Source: an uncultured Flavobacteriales bacterium
Lineage (GTDB): Bacteria; Bacteroidota; Bacteroidia; Flavobacteriales_D; Sanyastnellaceae
Length of the DNA: 64,000 bases
NCBI GenBank assembly: GCA_913051865.1
Contig: CAJXHE010000001.1
Coordinates: 17,320-81,319 of the forward strand
Reading direction: 5' to 3'
In this document: positions 1 to 10,103 of the stretch, piece after piece
Layout of the letters: the number at the start of each line of letters is the position of its first letter
Numbering within the stretch: the stretch's first letter is position 1
Notes under the pieces: model-generated
The model's input: the letters and a program-made list of their open reading frames with translations, nothing else
Databases searched by the model: none
What the model was told of the DNA's origin: nothing
Translations under genes and position numbers: made by a program

Positions 1-259
1 CGGGTGACAAAACAACTTCAACTTCGGCGTCAGGATCGATTTCTCTTGCCGCTTTAAGGACATCTTTAGAAATAACTTCCGTCGCAGGACATCCTGAATA
101 GGTGGGAGTAATCACGCAAACAATGTGGCCGTTTTTGAAATTCACGTCTCGCAGAATCCCCATGTCAACGACACTCAGGAACGTGAGTTCAGGGTCCATT
201 ACATCTTGTAATTGACGGCTTACTGCTTTAACGAGTGAGGAAGGAGAGCGGTCAGTCAT
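1..259 (-). CDS. paaD: Phenylacetyl-CoA epoxidase subunit PaaD (MIP18/DUF59 family), partial, runs off the window start
   Basis: Reverse-strand translation MTDRSPSSLVKAVSRQLQDVMDPELTFLSVVDMGILRDVNFKNGHIVCVITPTYSGCPATEVI...; DUF59-like; directly downstream of paaC. Confidence 0.85.
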   Translation of the reverse strand, partial: MTDRSPSSLVKAVSRQLQDVMDPELTFLSVVDMGILRDVNFKNGHIVCVITPTYSGCPATEVISKDVLKAAREIDPDAEVEVVLSP

Positions 260-278
260 TTGCGTCAAGAAAGTCTGT

Positions 279-1040
279 TTACCAGCTCGCGCCAGGATGT
301 GTGCGTGGGAGTATCTGCATTTCGGCAAGCATTGTGCCGAGTGCTTCCGTGTGAATCCCCATTCTGCCACCTGTTTTCATTGCGCCATCTTGTGGTCGCA
401 CGAGTTTTGCTTCAGCAAGTACGCTGTCGATCTCTATATCCCATTGTGTTTTCAAAGCACTGAGGTCGGGCAGGAGTCCTGCAATGGATCCCGCAATGTC
501 CACGTCATCAGCCGTAAACATCTCACCAGTATACGCCCACAAATCGTTGATTGATTTCTGAATGCGTGAGTGACTTTCTGAGGTTCCATCACCAAGTCGA
601 ATGATCCATTTGCTGCTGTGGGCCGCATGATATCGGATTTCTTTCACTGCTTTTGTAGCTATGGCAGCTGCATCCAAATCGTATGTTTGTTGTGCGACAT
701 GTTTAGCGCGTAACAGCGCATATTGGTCGAACAAAAATTGTCGCGCAATTGTGTCCCCAAAATGTCCATTTGTTTGCTCTACAAGAAGTAAATTCTTGAA
801 TTCGTTCTCAGAACGAAGGAAAGCGAGTTCGTCATCTGTTTTAGGAGCGTCCGGGTCGAGTGATCCAGCCAGGGAGAGATAGGATTGGGTTTGGCCTATG
901 AGGTCAAGCGCAATGTTAGTGAGTGCAATGTCTTCCTCAAGGGCGGGCGCATGGCCGCACCATTCACCCAAACGTTGGGCAAGGACAAGGGCGTCGTCTC
1001 CTAAGCGCAAAAGCGCATGCATATGTTGGGTCTTGTTCAC
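279..1040 (-). CDS. paaC: Phenylacetyl-CoA epoxidase subunit PaaC
   Basis: ORF with RLGDDALVLAQRLGEWCGHAPALEEDIALTNIALDLIGQ; PaaC-like ferritin fold; operon context. Confidence 0.93.
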   Translation of the reverse strand: MNKTQHMHALLRLGDDALVLAQRLGEWCGHAPALEEDIALTNIALDLIGQTQSYLSLAGSLDPDAPKTDDELAFLRSENEFKNLLLVEQTNGHFGDTIARQFLFDQYALLRAKHVAQQTYDLDAAAIATKAVKEIRYHAAHSSKWIIRLGDGTSESHSRIQKSINDLWAYTGEMFTADDVDIAGSIAGLLPDLSALKTQWDIEIDSVLAEAKLVRPQDGAMKTGGRMGIHTEALGTMLAEMQILPRTHPGASW

Positions 1041-1046
1041 CTTAAG

Positions 1047-1340
1047 TTACATGTGGTTAACCTCGTCTGGAAGGACGAAGAATGTGGGGTGACGGTAGAT
1101 CTTGTCGTTCGCCGGGTCAAATAATGCTTCAGAATCTGCAGGAGCACTCGCCGTAATGGATTCAGCAGGGACAACCCAAATACTGACACCCTCTTGTCTT
1201 CGGGTGTAGACATCACGTGCGTTTCCAATCGCCATCTCCGCATCAGAGGCGTGAAGACTCCCCACGTGTTTGTGTCCAAGGCCTTGACGACTTCTCACAA
1301 AAACTTCCCATAGGGGCCAGTTGCTTTTATTCTCACTCAT
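1047..1340 (-). CDS. paaB: Phenylacetyl-CoA epoxidase subunit PaaB
   Basis: WPLWEVFVRSRQGLGHKHVGSLHASDAEMAIGNARDVYTRRQEGVSIWVV; start trimmed to MSENKSN from the longer ORF. Confidence 0.93.
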   Translation of the reverse strand: MSENKSNWPLWEVFVRSRQGLGHKHVGSLHASDAEMAIGNARDVYTRRQEGVSIWVVPAESITASAPADSEALFDPANDKIYRHPTFFVLPDEVNHM

Positions 1341-1342
1341 CG

Positions 1343-2281
1343 TTATGTATTTGCGTTTCTTTTTTCTGAATAGGCCACCGCAGCATCTCTCACCCATTCA
1401 CCATCATCGTGTGCTTTGTTTCGGTCTTCCAATCGTTCTTTGTTACAAATGCCGTTTCCAGCGATGACATCATAGAATTCTGTCCAATCTATTTCTCCGA
1501 AGTCATGACCTCCTTTATCTTCATTCCATTTGAGATCAGGATCTGGCATTTTCAGTCCGATACATTCTGCTTGAGGAACGGTCATGTCTACCATACGTTG
1601 TCTAAGCTCGTCATTGGAGAAGCGTTTGATATTCCACTTCATATTCTGTGAGCTGTGCATGCTTTCACTGTCACTCGGCCCAAACATCATGAGGGCTGGC
1701 CACCACCACCTGTTCAGCGCATCTTGTGCCATTTCTTTTTGCGCATCGGTGCCTTTCATCAATTGCATCATGATTGAATATCCTTGACGTTGATGAAAAC
1801 TTTCTTCCTTGCAAACGCGCGTCATTGCTCTGGCATAAGGTCCGTAACTGCATCTGCAAAGCGGGACTTGATTCATAATTGCGGCACCATCAACGAGCCA
1901 ACCTATCGCACCAATATCGGCCCATGTGAGTGATGGGTAATTAAAAATGCTGCTGTACTTTGCTTTGCCTGAGAGCAAATCAGCCACCAAATCAGCCCTG
2001 TCTACGCCCAAGGTTTCTGCTGCAGAATATAAATACAATCCATGCCCCGCTTCATCCTGTACTTTTGCGAGTAAAATTGCCTTACGTTGGAGGCTTGGCG
2101 CACGCGTAATCCACTTGCCCTCGGGGAGCATCCCCACAATTTCAGAGTGTGCATGTTGCGAGATTTGACGTATCAAAGTCTTGCGATACGCATCAGGCAT
2201 CCAGTCCTTCGGTTCAATCTTCTTATCCGCAGCTACATAGGCGTCGAACTCTTTTCTTAAATGCTCTTGAGTTTCAATCAT
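1343..2281 (-). CDS. paaA: Phenylacetyl-CoA epoxidase catalytic subunit PaaA
   Basis: [20 protein letters not shown] and [18 protein letters not shown] di-iron ligand motifs. Confidence 0.95.
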   Translation of the reverse strand: MIETQEHLRKEFDAYVAADKKIEPKDWMPDAYRKTLIRQISQHAHSEIVGMLPEGKWITRAPSLQRKAILLAKVQDEAGHGLYLYSAAETLGVDRADLVADLLSGKAKYSSIFNYPSLTWADIGAIGWLVDGAAIMNQVPLCRCSYGPYARAMTRVCKEESFHQRQGYSIMMQLMKGTDAQKEMAQDALNRWWWPALMMFGPSDSESMHSSQNMKWNIKRFSNDELRQRMVDMTVPQAECIGLKMPDPDLKWNEDKGGHDFGEIDWTEFYDVIAGNGICNKERLEDRNKAHDDGEWVRDAAVAYSEKRNANT

Positions 2282-2368
2282 ATACCAAAGATACTCGCAT
2301 AAGGTTTTTTTTAGATATGATTTCGATCAAATCATTAAAAATACATTTTCCCGAATTATCTTCGCGCC

Positions 2369-3439
2369 ATGTCTAAATTCCATAATCTTAGGGTCGTTGA
2401 AATAAGAAGAGAAACAGTTGATTCAGTTTCCTTGCTTCTGGAGTCCGTTTCCGGAGAAACTTTTCATTATAAAGCAGGGCAATACCTCACGCTTCGCACC
2501 ACCATTGATGGGGAAGATGTACGCAGAAGTTATTCTCTTTGTTCTGCACCTTACGAAGGCGTTTTGCGTGTTGCTGTCAAGGAAGTGCCCGACGGAAAAT
2601 TTAGCACATATGCAAACCGTGTTCTTGCAGTAGGGGATGTTTTAGAGTCAATGCTCCCTGATGGGAGGTTTACTGCAGACACCACTTCTAATGAGAATAA
2701 TCATTTGGGGTTTGCGGCCGGTTCCGGGATTACACCCATCATCAGTATTATTAAAGAAACGCTAAATTCTTCAGCAGAATCACGGTTTGCCCTTTTCTAT
2801 GTCAATAAGGAAACAGCAAGCATTATTTTCAAAGATGAACTCGCTGATCTTAAAGATGTCTACCTTGAAAGACTTCAGATTTTCAATCTGCTCACCAGAG
2901 AGCCAGTAGAAATTGAGATGTTCGGAGGGCGACTTGATCGCGCGCGTTTCGACAGAATCTTCTCCGAAGTTGTTTCCCCCTCTTCATATGATGTGTCTTA
3001 TCTGTGCGGTCCTGAAGAAATGATATTGGCTGGCAAGGACGCGCTTCTAAGTGCAGGTATGGATGAGTCGAAGATAAAATTTGAGCTGTTCACATCTTCG
3101 TCTCCTGCAAAAGAAAAGATTGCCCAAGTTCCTGACGCTTCGGCTTCTGGCGATCACGTTGATGTCGCTGTTGTTCTAGACGGGGTGACAACGACTGTCA
3201 GCGTAAAGCGTTCAGGGAAATCTATTCTCGATGTTGCACTTGATGCTGGTCTCGATGCTCCGTTTTCTTGCCAAGGTGGCGTATGTTGCTCGTGTCGTTG
3301 TAAAATGACTTCTGGTCGTGCATCTATGGATCTCAACTATGCACTTGAGCCCGATGAGGTTGAGAATGGTTATGTTCTGTCTTGTCAAAGTCATCCAGTA
3401 GGGGACGGTCCATTTGTTATGGACTTCGATCAGCCATAA
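2369..3439 (+). CDS. paaE: Phenylacetyl-CoA epoxidase reductase subunit PaaE (FAD/NAD reductase plus C-terminal 2Fe-2S ferredoxin)
   Basis: RRSYSLCSAP, AAGSGITPIISII, CQGGVCCSCRCKMTSG 2Fe-2S motif; adjacent to paaA. Confidence 0.92.
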   Translation: MSKFHNLRVVEIRRETVDSVSLLLESVSGETFHYKAGQYLTLRTTIDGEDVRRSYSLCSAPYEGVLRVAVKEVPDGKFSTYANRVLAVGDVLESMLPDGRFTADTTSNENNHLGFAAGSGITPIISIIKETLNSSAESRFALFYVNKETASIIFKDELADLKDVYLERLQIFNLLTREPVEIEMFGGRLDRARFDRIFSEVVSPSSYDVSYLCGPEEMILAGKDALLSAGMDESKIKFELFTSSSPAKEKIAQVPDASASGDHVDVAVVLDGVTTTVSVKRSGKSILDVALDAGLDAPFSCQGGVCCSCRCKMTSGRASMDLNYALEPDEVENGYVLSCQSHPVGDGPFVMDFDQP

Positions 3440-3449
3440 ACCACTTGGT

Positions 3450-5345
3450 TCAGGCTCTTTCAGAGAGCTCCAGCCAGCGCATTTCAGATGCGTCTAGTTC
3501 TTCTGTGATCTTGCCTAGCTTTTCGCCCAAACGTATAAGATCTTCGTGCGCGTTGCACGCTTCAAGTTCAGTTGCCAATAAATCACGCTGTATTTCAAGC
3601 GCAGTGATTTTGGGCCCCAGGGTCTCATATTCAAACTTTTCTTTATAGGATAGCTTTTCAGTGTAATTTCCTTTTACATCTGATGAATGTTCTTTTGTTT
3701 TTTTTGATGTGGCTGTTGCTGCTGTTGCTGCGGCTTGAGACAACGCAATTTGTTCTTTTCTTGCGAGTCTATACTGGGTGTAGTTGCCAGGATAGTCTCT
3801 TACAGATGTCGCACCACCTTCGCCTATAGCCCAAACATGTTCTACGATCTTGTCCATGAAATACCGATCGTGAGACACCACCAACAGGCAGCCCGTAAAA
3901 TCAAGTAGGAACTCTTCGAGTACAGCAAGAGTGAAGATATCTAGGTCGTTTGTGGGCTCGTCGAGTATAAGGAAATTGGGATTCTTCATCAACACACGAA
4001 GCAGGTGGAGACGTTTCTTTTCGCCTCCGCTTAACACCTTGATGTATTGGTAATGCATGTGCTTCGGGAAGAGGAAGCGTTCCAAGAGTTGTGCTGCGGT
4101 AAGTTTGCCTCCTCCTTTTAAAGGGATGTAATCAGCAATTTCCTTCACGGCATCAATGACTTTCCAATCTAAGCTGAAGTTGCCTCCGAGTTGATGATAG
4201 TGTCCGAACACAACGGTTTCGCCCACAGAGACCTTTCCCGAATCAGGCTTCTGTAATCCGAGGATCATGTTTAACAGGGTTGTCTTTCCCGATCCATTTG
4301 TACCTACAATTCCAATTCTCTCTCCTCTTTTGAAGTGGTGTGTTAGTCCATTAAATAGTGTGCGATCACCAAATGCACATGAAATTTTGTGTAATTCGAC
4401 GACCTTTCCTCCAAGACGTTCAGGAATCACTGAGATGTGCATGGGGTCATTTTTCAATCGTACAGCCGCTTCTTTCTTGATTTCATAAAAACGGTCGATC
4501 CTGCTTTTGCTCTTTCCTGTTCTGGCAGAAGGCGTGGAGCGCATCCAAGCCAACTCTCTTTTCATCGCTTTTTGGGCCCTGTCTTTTGCAGCTTGCGCAT
4601 TTTCTCGATGTTCATCACGCTTTTCGAGATAGTAACTGAAGTTGCCTTTGTATGAATAGAGTTGGTTGTTCTCGATCTCTAAGATGCGGTCACAGACATT
4701 TTCGAGGAAATATCGATCGTGTGTGATCATAAAGATGGTCGCGTTGGTCGATTTAAGACGTTTTTCGAGCCATGCGATCATTTCTAAATCAAGATGGTTT
4801 GTGGGCTCATCTAAGAAAATCAAATCCGGCGCTTCAAGGAGAACAGCGGCTAGCGCTGCGCGTCTTTTTTCTCCACCGCTTAAAGTGCCAACCTTCCGTG
4901 TGAGATCATGTAAGTTGAGTTGGCCTAAAACTTCTCGCGCTCTGGCTTCGTAGTTCCACGCTTGGGTTCGGTCCATCGCGTCACAAGCATCCTGAAATTT
5001 GACACCTTCAGCTCCCTTTGACAATTCGCGTTCGTAGTTCTTCATGGCTACGACCGCAGGATTGTCTCCTATATATAAGGTGTCGAGCAAGGTCGCTTCG
5101 GCATCCAAGTCTGCTTCTTGCTTCAAAAAGGACCATCTTACACCTCCTTCAAAAGCAATTCTCCCCTCATCTGCGGGTTCGATATCACACAGAGCACGCA
5201 TCAATGTGCTCTTGCCTGTTCCGTTTCTTGCAACCAATGCAACCCGGTGTCCCCGACCCAATCCAAAGGTTAAATTCTCAAAAAGCATGCGTTCGCCATA
5301 CCTTTTGGACAACCCCTCTACTGATAAAACGTTCTGTTCTGCCAT
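3450..5345 (-). CDS. ABC-F family ATP-binding protein (Uup-like)
   Basis: Two ABC domains: GRNGTGKSTL-like Walker A (ARNGTGKSTLMRAL, GTNGSGKTTLLNM), LSGGEKRRAALAAVLLEAPDLIFLDEPTNHLD; no TM segments. Confidence 0.93.
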   Translation of the reverse strand: MAEQNVLSVEGLSKRYGERMLFENLTFGLGRGHRVALVARNGTGKSTLMRALCDIEPADEGRIAFEGGVRWSFLKQEADLDAEATLLDTLYIGDNPAVVAMKNYERELSKGAEGVKFQDACDAMDRTQAWNYEARAREVLGQLNLHDLTRKVGTLSGGEKRRAALAAVLLEAPDLIFLDEPTNHLDLEMIAWLEKRLKSTNATIFMITHDRYFLENVCDRILEIENNQLYSYKGNFSYYLEKRDEHRENAQAAKDRAQKAMKRELAWMRSTPSARTGKSKSRIDRFYEIKKEAAVRLKNDPMHISVIPERLGGKVVELHKISCAFGDRTLFNGLTHHFKRGERIGIVGTNGSGKTTLLNMILGLQKPDSGKVSVGETVVFGHYHQLGGNFSLDWKVIDAVKEIADYIPLKGGGKLTAAQLLERFLFPKHMHYQYIKVLSGGEKKRLHLLRVLMKNPNFLILDEPTNDLDIFTLAVLEEFLLDFTGCLLVVSHDRYFMDKIVEHVWAIGEGGATSVRDYPGNYTQYRLARKEQIALSQAAATAATATSKKTKEHSSDVKGNYTEKLSYKEKFEYETLGPKITALEIQRDLLATELEACNAHEDLIRLGEKLGKITEELDASEMRWLELSERA

Positions 5346-5507
5346 GTTCGCAAGGTAGTTCGCATATGTCGAGATACCTCTGTAAACCCCTAAAACATTG
5401 ATTATACAGCCTGTGTTAACAATCTTACGTTCATATATATGGGGGGCGTGTATATTTGATGTGCTTTTACCATCGGATATTGGGCCAAACCTTAAAACAT
5501 TGGTTCT

Positions 5508-5945
5508 ATGAAAAAATTATTTACATTATTTGCGTGTGCTTCTTTGGCATTTACGCTATCGGCTCAGGATTCTTCGCAACCTGCTGGCTCTTGGTATCTA
5601 GGGAGTGGTGATGCCACTTCAATGTTAAACATCTTCTCCTCAGGGGTAGACATGCACGCTACAGTTGGCTACGCTGTTGCTGATGATATCGTTTTGACTG
5701 CTAAATCTACATTCGGCGGAGAATTCGATGCCCTTGACCTCTCCGTTGGAGCGGCATACTTTATGGGAGATTACTATGTTGGTTTGGGTGTACACGATCC
5801 AATCAATGATCTCGACTTAAGTATTAATGCTGGTCGTTACATTGATTTTAAGGATGTGCTATACTTAACACCTCAACTCAATATTGACGCGTTGTTAGGC
5901 GATCCAAATGTTTCTTTTACTATTGGTTTCGGAGCGCGCTTCTAA
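5508..5945 (+). CDS. Small secreted or outer-membrane beta-barrel-like protein of unknown function
   Basis: MKKLFTLFACASLAFTLSAQ signal peptide; alternating beta pattern ending in aromatic IGFGARF; followed by a terminator. Confidence 0.6.
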   Translation: MKKLFTLFACASLAFTLSAQDSSQPAGSWYLGSGDATSMLNIFSSGVDMHATVGYAVADDIVLTAKSTFGGEFDALDLSVGAAYFMGDYYVGLGVHDPINDLDLSINAGRYIDFKDVLYLTPQLNIDALLGDPNVSFTIGFGARF

Positions 5946-5963
5946 GACATCTTTACTGATTTG

Positions 5964-5998
5964 AAAAAGGGCAGCCTTCGGGTTTGCCCTTTTTTTTG
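5964..5998 (+). terminator. Rho-independent terminator after the small OMP gene
   Basis: AAAAAGGGCAGCC-TTCG-GGTTTGCCCTTTTTTTT hairpin with UUCG tetraloop and T tract. Confidence 0.85.
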
Positions 5999-6089
5999 TG
6001 GTTATAAAATAAAAGACTGTAATTTGTATGTGAGATCTGCGAAAAAACCTCACCTTCACTTTCTCATATCAAGATAAAGAATCATTTTA

Positions 6090-6587
6090 ATGCCCAATTT
6101 GTCAAAACGCACTTCTTCATTCAATTTTTTCACTTCTTTTTGGGGTGATTTGACACGTGATGAACTTCATGCGATTCTCCGTTTGAGAATAGATGTCTTC
6201 GTTGTGGAGCAAGATTGTCCATATTCAGAGTTGGATGGGAAAGATTTGAAGTCAATTCATGTCTATGCTTTTAAATCAGACGATGATATGGCTTCCGGAG
6301 ATGCTGCAGCTGCGACTGTTCGTATTTGCGCTCCGGGTTTGAGCTATTCTGAACCCAGTATAGGTAGAGTGGCTACAAGGTCCGATTGTAGAGGGGTAGG
6401 GCTTGGAATCGAGATTATGAATCGTGCGATTGCGGAATGTGACAAGCAATATCCAGGGTTGGGAATTCGCATTTCAGCACAATGCTACCTTGAGAAATTT
6501 TACGCTGATTTGGGCTTTAAATCAACGGGGGAGACCTATCTCGAAGATGACATCCCCCATATTCAGATGTTTAGAGCGAGTCGCTAA
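6090..6587 (+). CDS. ElaA-family GNAT N-acetyltransferase
   Basis: LTRDELHAILRLRIDVFVVEQDCPYSELDGKD is typical of ElaA proteins. Confidence 0.85.
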   Translation: MPNLSKRTSSFNFFTSFWGDLTRDELHAILRLRIDVFVVEQDCPYSELDGKDLKSIHVYAFKSDDDMASGDAAAATVRICAPGLSYSEPSIGRVATRSDCRGVGLGIEIMNRAIAECDKQYPGLGIRISAQCYLEKFYADLGFKSTGETYLEDDIPHIQMFRASR

Positions 6588-6590
6588 AGG

Positions 6591-8288
6591 TTAGGCGCGA
6601 AGCGAGTCCTGTTTGTTTTCAGCATTTAGAGTGCCTGGTCCAGCTAATACAGCTGCGCGGACGAATGAAATAAAGAGTGGGTGAGGTGCGAGAACAGTCG
6701 AGGCGTATTCCGGATGAAACTGAGTAGCGATGAAGTATTGGTGGGCGGGGATCTCAATGATTTCCACCAATTCACTCACTGGGTTGATTCCTGTTGCAAT
6801 CATTCCTGCCTTCTCAAATTGCGCTCTGTATTCCTCGTTGAACTCATATCGATGACGGTGACGCTCTTCAATAGACGATGTGCCGTAGATCTCACGAACT
6901 TTTGAGCCTTCCATGAGGTCGCACGGGTAGGCGCCGAGGCGCATTGTTCCTCCCATGTCTGTAATTGATTTCTGCTCAGCCATCAGATTAATGACAGGGT
7001 GAGGCGTGTACTCTTTGATTTCAGAAGAGTGTGCATCCGTGAGGTCGAGGACGTTTCTCGCATATTCAACCACTGCGCATTGCATTCCGAGGCAGATGCC
7101 GAAGAATGGAATGTCGTTTGTTCTTGCAAAATGAATGGATTCAAGTTTGCCGTCGATCCCACGAGATCCAAACCCAGGGGCGACAAGGATTCCATTTAAG
7201 TGTCCCAGTTTTTCTTGGACGTTTTTACGAGAGATTTGTTCGGAGTGAATCCAGTGAATGTCGACTCTGGTTTTGAGATTTGCGCCAGCATGTGAGAGCG
7301 CCTCAGCGATGCTTTTATAACTGTCTTTGAGCTCGACATACTTTCCTATCAGACCTATGTGAACGGTTTGGTCTGGGTTTTTAAAACGGTATAGGAAGTT
7401 TTTCCACTCCGTAAGATTGGGTTTATCTACCTTGCTAAGGTCTACATCTAATTTATTGAGAACCACTTCGTCAAGCCTCTCGTCTTGCATTAATAGTGGA
7501 ACATCGTAAATGGTCTCTGCGTCGATGGATTCGATGACTGAGTCGTGACTTACGTTGCAGAATTGAGCCAGTTTTGTTCTTATGGAAGGCGTGAGGTTGT
7601 GTTCCGTTCTACAGACGAGAATGTCGGGTTGAACACCCAGTTCAAGCAATTGCTTCACGGAGTGTTGCGTGGGCTTTGTTTTAAGTTCTCCAGCAGCTTT
7701 TAAGTAGGGTATAAGCGTTAAATGGATCACAAGTGTGTCCTTGGGATTTTGCCATTTCATTTGGCGTACTGCCTCAATATATGGGAGTGATTCTATATCA
7801 CCTACTGTTCCGCCGATCTCAGTAATGACAAAATCAAACTCACTCTGTGATCCAAGAATTTGAATTGAGCGCTTGATTTCATCTGTAATGTGAGGTATAA
7901 TTTGAACGGTTTTCCCCAAGTACTCACCTCTACGCTCTTTATTGATCACAGACTGATAGATGCGGCCTGTGGTAATGTTATTTGCTTGGGTTGTACAGAC
8001 GTTAAGGAACCGTTCATAGTGTCCCAAATCCAAATCTGTCTCAGCGCCGTCCACTGTGACATAACATTCTCCATGTTCATATGGATTCAAAGTGCCTGGG
8101 TCAACGTTAATATATGGGTCGAGTTTCTGTATTGTCACACGGTAACCTCTCGCCTGAAGTAGCTTTGCCAAAGAGGCACTTACAATGCCTTTTCCCAAAC
8201 TGGAACTCACGCCTCCAGTCACAAAAATATAACGGCTATTGTGGCCATTAATGCTTGATTTACTGGACTCTAAAGGTGTGTTAGGCAT
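6591..8288 (-). CDS. pyrG: CTP synthase
   Basis: YIFVTGGVSSSLGKGIVSASLAKLLQARGYRVTIQKLDPYINVDPGTLNPYEHGE; C-terminal class I glutamine amidotransferase FGICLGMQCAVVE. Confidence 0.98.
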   Translation of the reverse strand: MPNTPLESSKSSINGHNSRYIFVTGGVSSSLGKGIVSASLAKLLQARGYRVTIQKLDPYINVDPGTLNPYEHGECYVTVDGAETDLDLGHYERFLNVCTTQANNITTGRIYQSVINKERRGEYLGKTVQIIPHITDEIKRSIQILGSQSEFDFVITEIGGTVGDIESLPYIEAVRQMKWQNPKDTLVIHLTLIPYLKAAGELKTKPTQHSVKQLLELGVQPDILVCRTEHNLTPSIRTKLAQFCNVSHDSVIESIDAETIYDVPLLMQDERLDEVVLNKLDVDLSKVDKPNLTEWKNFLYRFKNPDQTVHIGLIGKYVELKDSYKSIAEALSHAGANLKTRVDIHWIHSEQISRKNVQEKLGHLNGILVAPGFGSRGIDGKLESIHFARTNDIPFFGICLGMQCAVVEYARNVLDLTDAHSSEIKEYTPHPVINLMAEQKSITDMGGTMRLGAYPCDLMEGSKVREIYGTSSIEERHRHRYEFNEEYRAQFEKAGMIATGINPVSELVEIIEIPAHQYFIATQFHPEYASTVLAPHPLFISFVRAAVLAGPGTLNAENKQDSLRA

Positions 8289-8319
8289 GTTCCCGAATTC
8301 GAAGTATGAATACGGGGTT

Positions 8320-8327
8320 CAAAGGTA
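8320..8327 (-). promoter_or_regulatory. Candidate -7 element TACCTTTG upstream of pyrG
   Basis: Matches Bacteroidota TAnnTTTG; TTTG on the same strand 16 nt upstream (8347-8344). Confidence 0.5.
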
Positions 8328-8451
8328 GAAGAAAGATTGTCTACAAATACCTATTGTTTAAAATTAGTTTAATTTTAATTCTAACGATTTTTTTTTGCTC
8401 TGTGAAAAGTGGGTCAGGCAATTGAATCAAATACTTAAGGTGTTCGAAAGC

Positions 8452-9540
8452 TTATTTAATATTTTCTGTAAGGGCGTCGATAAACTTAAATCCAGAGAGA
8501 AATTCTCTTGCGACGATTCTAATGAGTGTGTATCCTGGTATGGCAAGGACCATTCCTGAGACTCCGCCCAAGAGGCCAGCCATGCTTATGACGATGAAAA
8601 TCTCGAGGGGGTGAGCCATCACTCTGTTTGAGAAGATAAAAGGCTGTGTGAAGAAGTTGTCGACGAGCTGGGCTACGCCGTAAATTATAGCGGTATAAAG
8701 GATTTGTAGCCCCCAACCAGACGGGTCTCCGGAATATGTTGTGGCGACAATGAGAAGGCCTAGCGCTGTTGACGCCAGGGGGCCTAGGTATGGAATCAGG
8801 TTGAAGATGCCCGCAATAAATCCCAACAAGAGTGCGTGTTCCGATCCGACAATGGCCAGTCCCGAACTGACCATGACGGTCACGATTGTAACTTGAATAA
8901 TCAGTCCGCTGAAGTATCTCGTGAGTAGGTATGATGATGATACCATTACATGCTCCATTTTTTCTACCTGAGAATTTGGCGTCAGCGTGACAATCATTTT
9001 GTGAAATAAGTTTCCGTCTTTAAGAAAGAAAAACGTCATAAACAGGATGGAGAAAATAGCGACAAAAGCACTTCCTAAAAAGCCAAATAAGCCGCTGAAG
9101 ATGCTGCCGACTCCGTCAAGTCCGATGATGGATTGGATTTGGTTTGTAAGAAAACCCGTGGGGGTTTGGTCAGAAAGATTCAGTTTTGAGGAAAGTGCAT
9201 CTGCGTGTGACATCCATTCATTCACAGTCGCTGTTATTTGTTGAGGGTCAAGAGAATTCAGAGCTCTGGCTTCAGAAGTGACAAGGGGGCCAAACATTGC
9301 AATAACAAAACTCCCCAGTGTGATGAAGCACAAGAGTGCCAAGACTGCACCGACATAAGAAGGGAGGTTGTGTCCTTTTATTTGCACTTTAGAAATAAGG
9401 TTAACGATAGGCCGGCCGGCAAAACTAAGAGCTACTGAAATGAGGAGGTAGCCGACGATTTCTCGAAAGAAATACAATGCGTAGAGTCCCAATAGGACGC
9501 CCAAGACTTGGAGGATAGTTCTCGTAGTTGAATTCTTCAT
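8452..9540 (-). CDS. AI-2E family transporter (PerM/YdiK-like membrane protein)
   Basis: Multi-TM ORF with GFIAGIFNLIPYLGPLASTALGLLI and LLGGVSGMVLAIPGYTLIRIV. Confidence 0.88.
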   Translation of the reverse strand: MKNSTTRTILQVLGVLLGLYALYFFREIVGYLLISVALSFAGRPIVNLISKVQIKGHNLPSYVGAVLALLCFITLGSFVIAMFGPLVTSEARALNSLDPQQITATVNEWMSHADALSSKLNLSDQTPTGFLTNQIQSIIGLDGVGSIFSGLFGFLGSAFVAIFSILFMTFFFLKDGNLFHKMIVTLTPNSQVEKMEHVMVSSSYLLTRYFSGLIIQVTIVTVMVSSGLAIVGSEHALLLGFIAGIFNLIPYLGPLASTALGLLIVATTYSGDPSGWGLQILYTAIIYGVAQLVDNFFTQPFIFSNRVMAHPLEIFIVISMAGLLGGVSGMVLAIPGYTLIRIVAREFLSGFKFIDALTENIK

Positions 9541-9565
9541 TTTTACTTCATCTTATGAAAGCAAG

Positions 9566-10048
9566 TTAGGGTCTGTAGTCACTCAGAACGTTCCCTGTAC
9601 CGTCAAATACTTCATGCCAATCGTTGATAAGTAGCTCCATCTTCACGCAAGCACCTGGTGTCATTGTGATTTGTGAGCCTGACAGTATGGTGATTAAGTC
9701 TGAAATGCCAGGGTTATGCCCTACAACAATGCAGGTGGTGATTTCAGAGGGGAGCTTTTCGATGTGCCTTAACCAAGTTCCTGGGGCTGCGAGGTATCCT
9801 TCTTCAATGTAGTTTGCTGAAATATTTAGGTTATGAAGCCCAGAGAGTAACAATTGAGTTGTTTCTGTAGTGCGTCTTGAAGGCGAGGAGAGGAGGGTGA
9901 TTTTATCCGTTGCGAGTTCTCGTTCTTGTTCGGCAAGCTCGATGCCAAACCGTTTGATGTCAAGCCTTCCTTGTTCACTGAGTGGACGGTCAAAATCGGG
10001 GCTTCCTGGTGAGGATTCTCCATGACGAAAGATAAAAAGTTTAGGCAC
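9566..10048 (-). CDS. SixA-like phosphohistidine phosphatase (histidine phosphatase superfamily)
   Basis: KLFIFRHGESSPGSPDFDRPLSEQGR RHG motif; GHNPGISDL; GTG start. Confidence 0.87.
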   Translation of the reverse strand: MPKLFIFRHGESSPGSPDFDRPLSEQGRLDIKRFGIELAEQERELATDKITLLSSPSRRTTETTQLLLSGLHNLNISANYIEEGYLAAPGTWLRHIEKLPSEITTCIVVGHNPGISDLITILSGSQITMTPGACVKMELLINDWHEVFDGTGNVLSDYRP

Positions 10049-10076
10049 GGCTAAATATTTTAATAAGGATGGTGTA

Positions 10077-10094
10077 AATTTGCAGATACAAATT
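10077..10094. promoter_or_regulatory. Candidate operator: inverted repeat AATTTG-N6-CAAATT overlapping a -7 element TAAATTTG (10075-10082)
   Basis: AATTTGCAGATACAAATT immediately upstream of the DtxR-family CDS. Confidence 0.45.
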
Positions 10095-10103
10095 ACTTAT
10101 AAA

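Noticed and set aside
260-1092. Short plus-strand ORFs (60-85 aa) antisense to paaC/paaB
   Set aside because: Antisense shadows of well-supported coding genes; no recognisable protein features. The same applies to nearly all 60-130 aa overlapping ORFs in the supplied track.
1341-1397. N-terminal extension of the PaaB ORF ([19 protein letters not shown])
   Set aside because: Overlaps the 3' end of paaA and looks like read-through. MSENKSN at 1340 is the plausible start.
5451-5458. TATATTTG upstream of the small OMP gene as a leaderless promoter
   Set aside because: It matches TAnnTTTG but lies 49 nt from the ATG with no clear -33 TTG at proper spacing. It may be a normal promoter but does not belong to the leaderless set.
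10080-10103. TTG start of the DtxR-family ORF (MQIQITYK...)
   Set aside because: Overlaps a -7-like element and palindrome; a downstream GTG gives a family-typical N-terminus.
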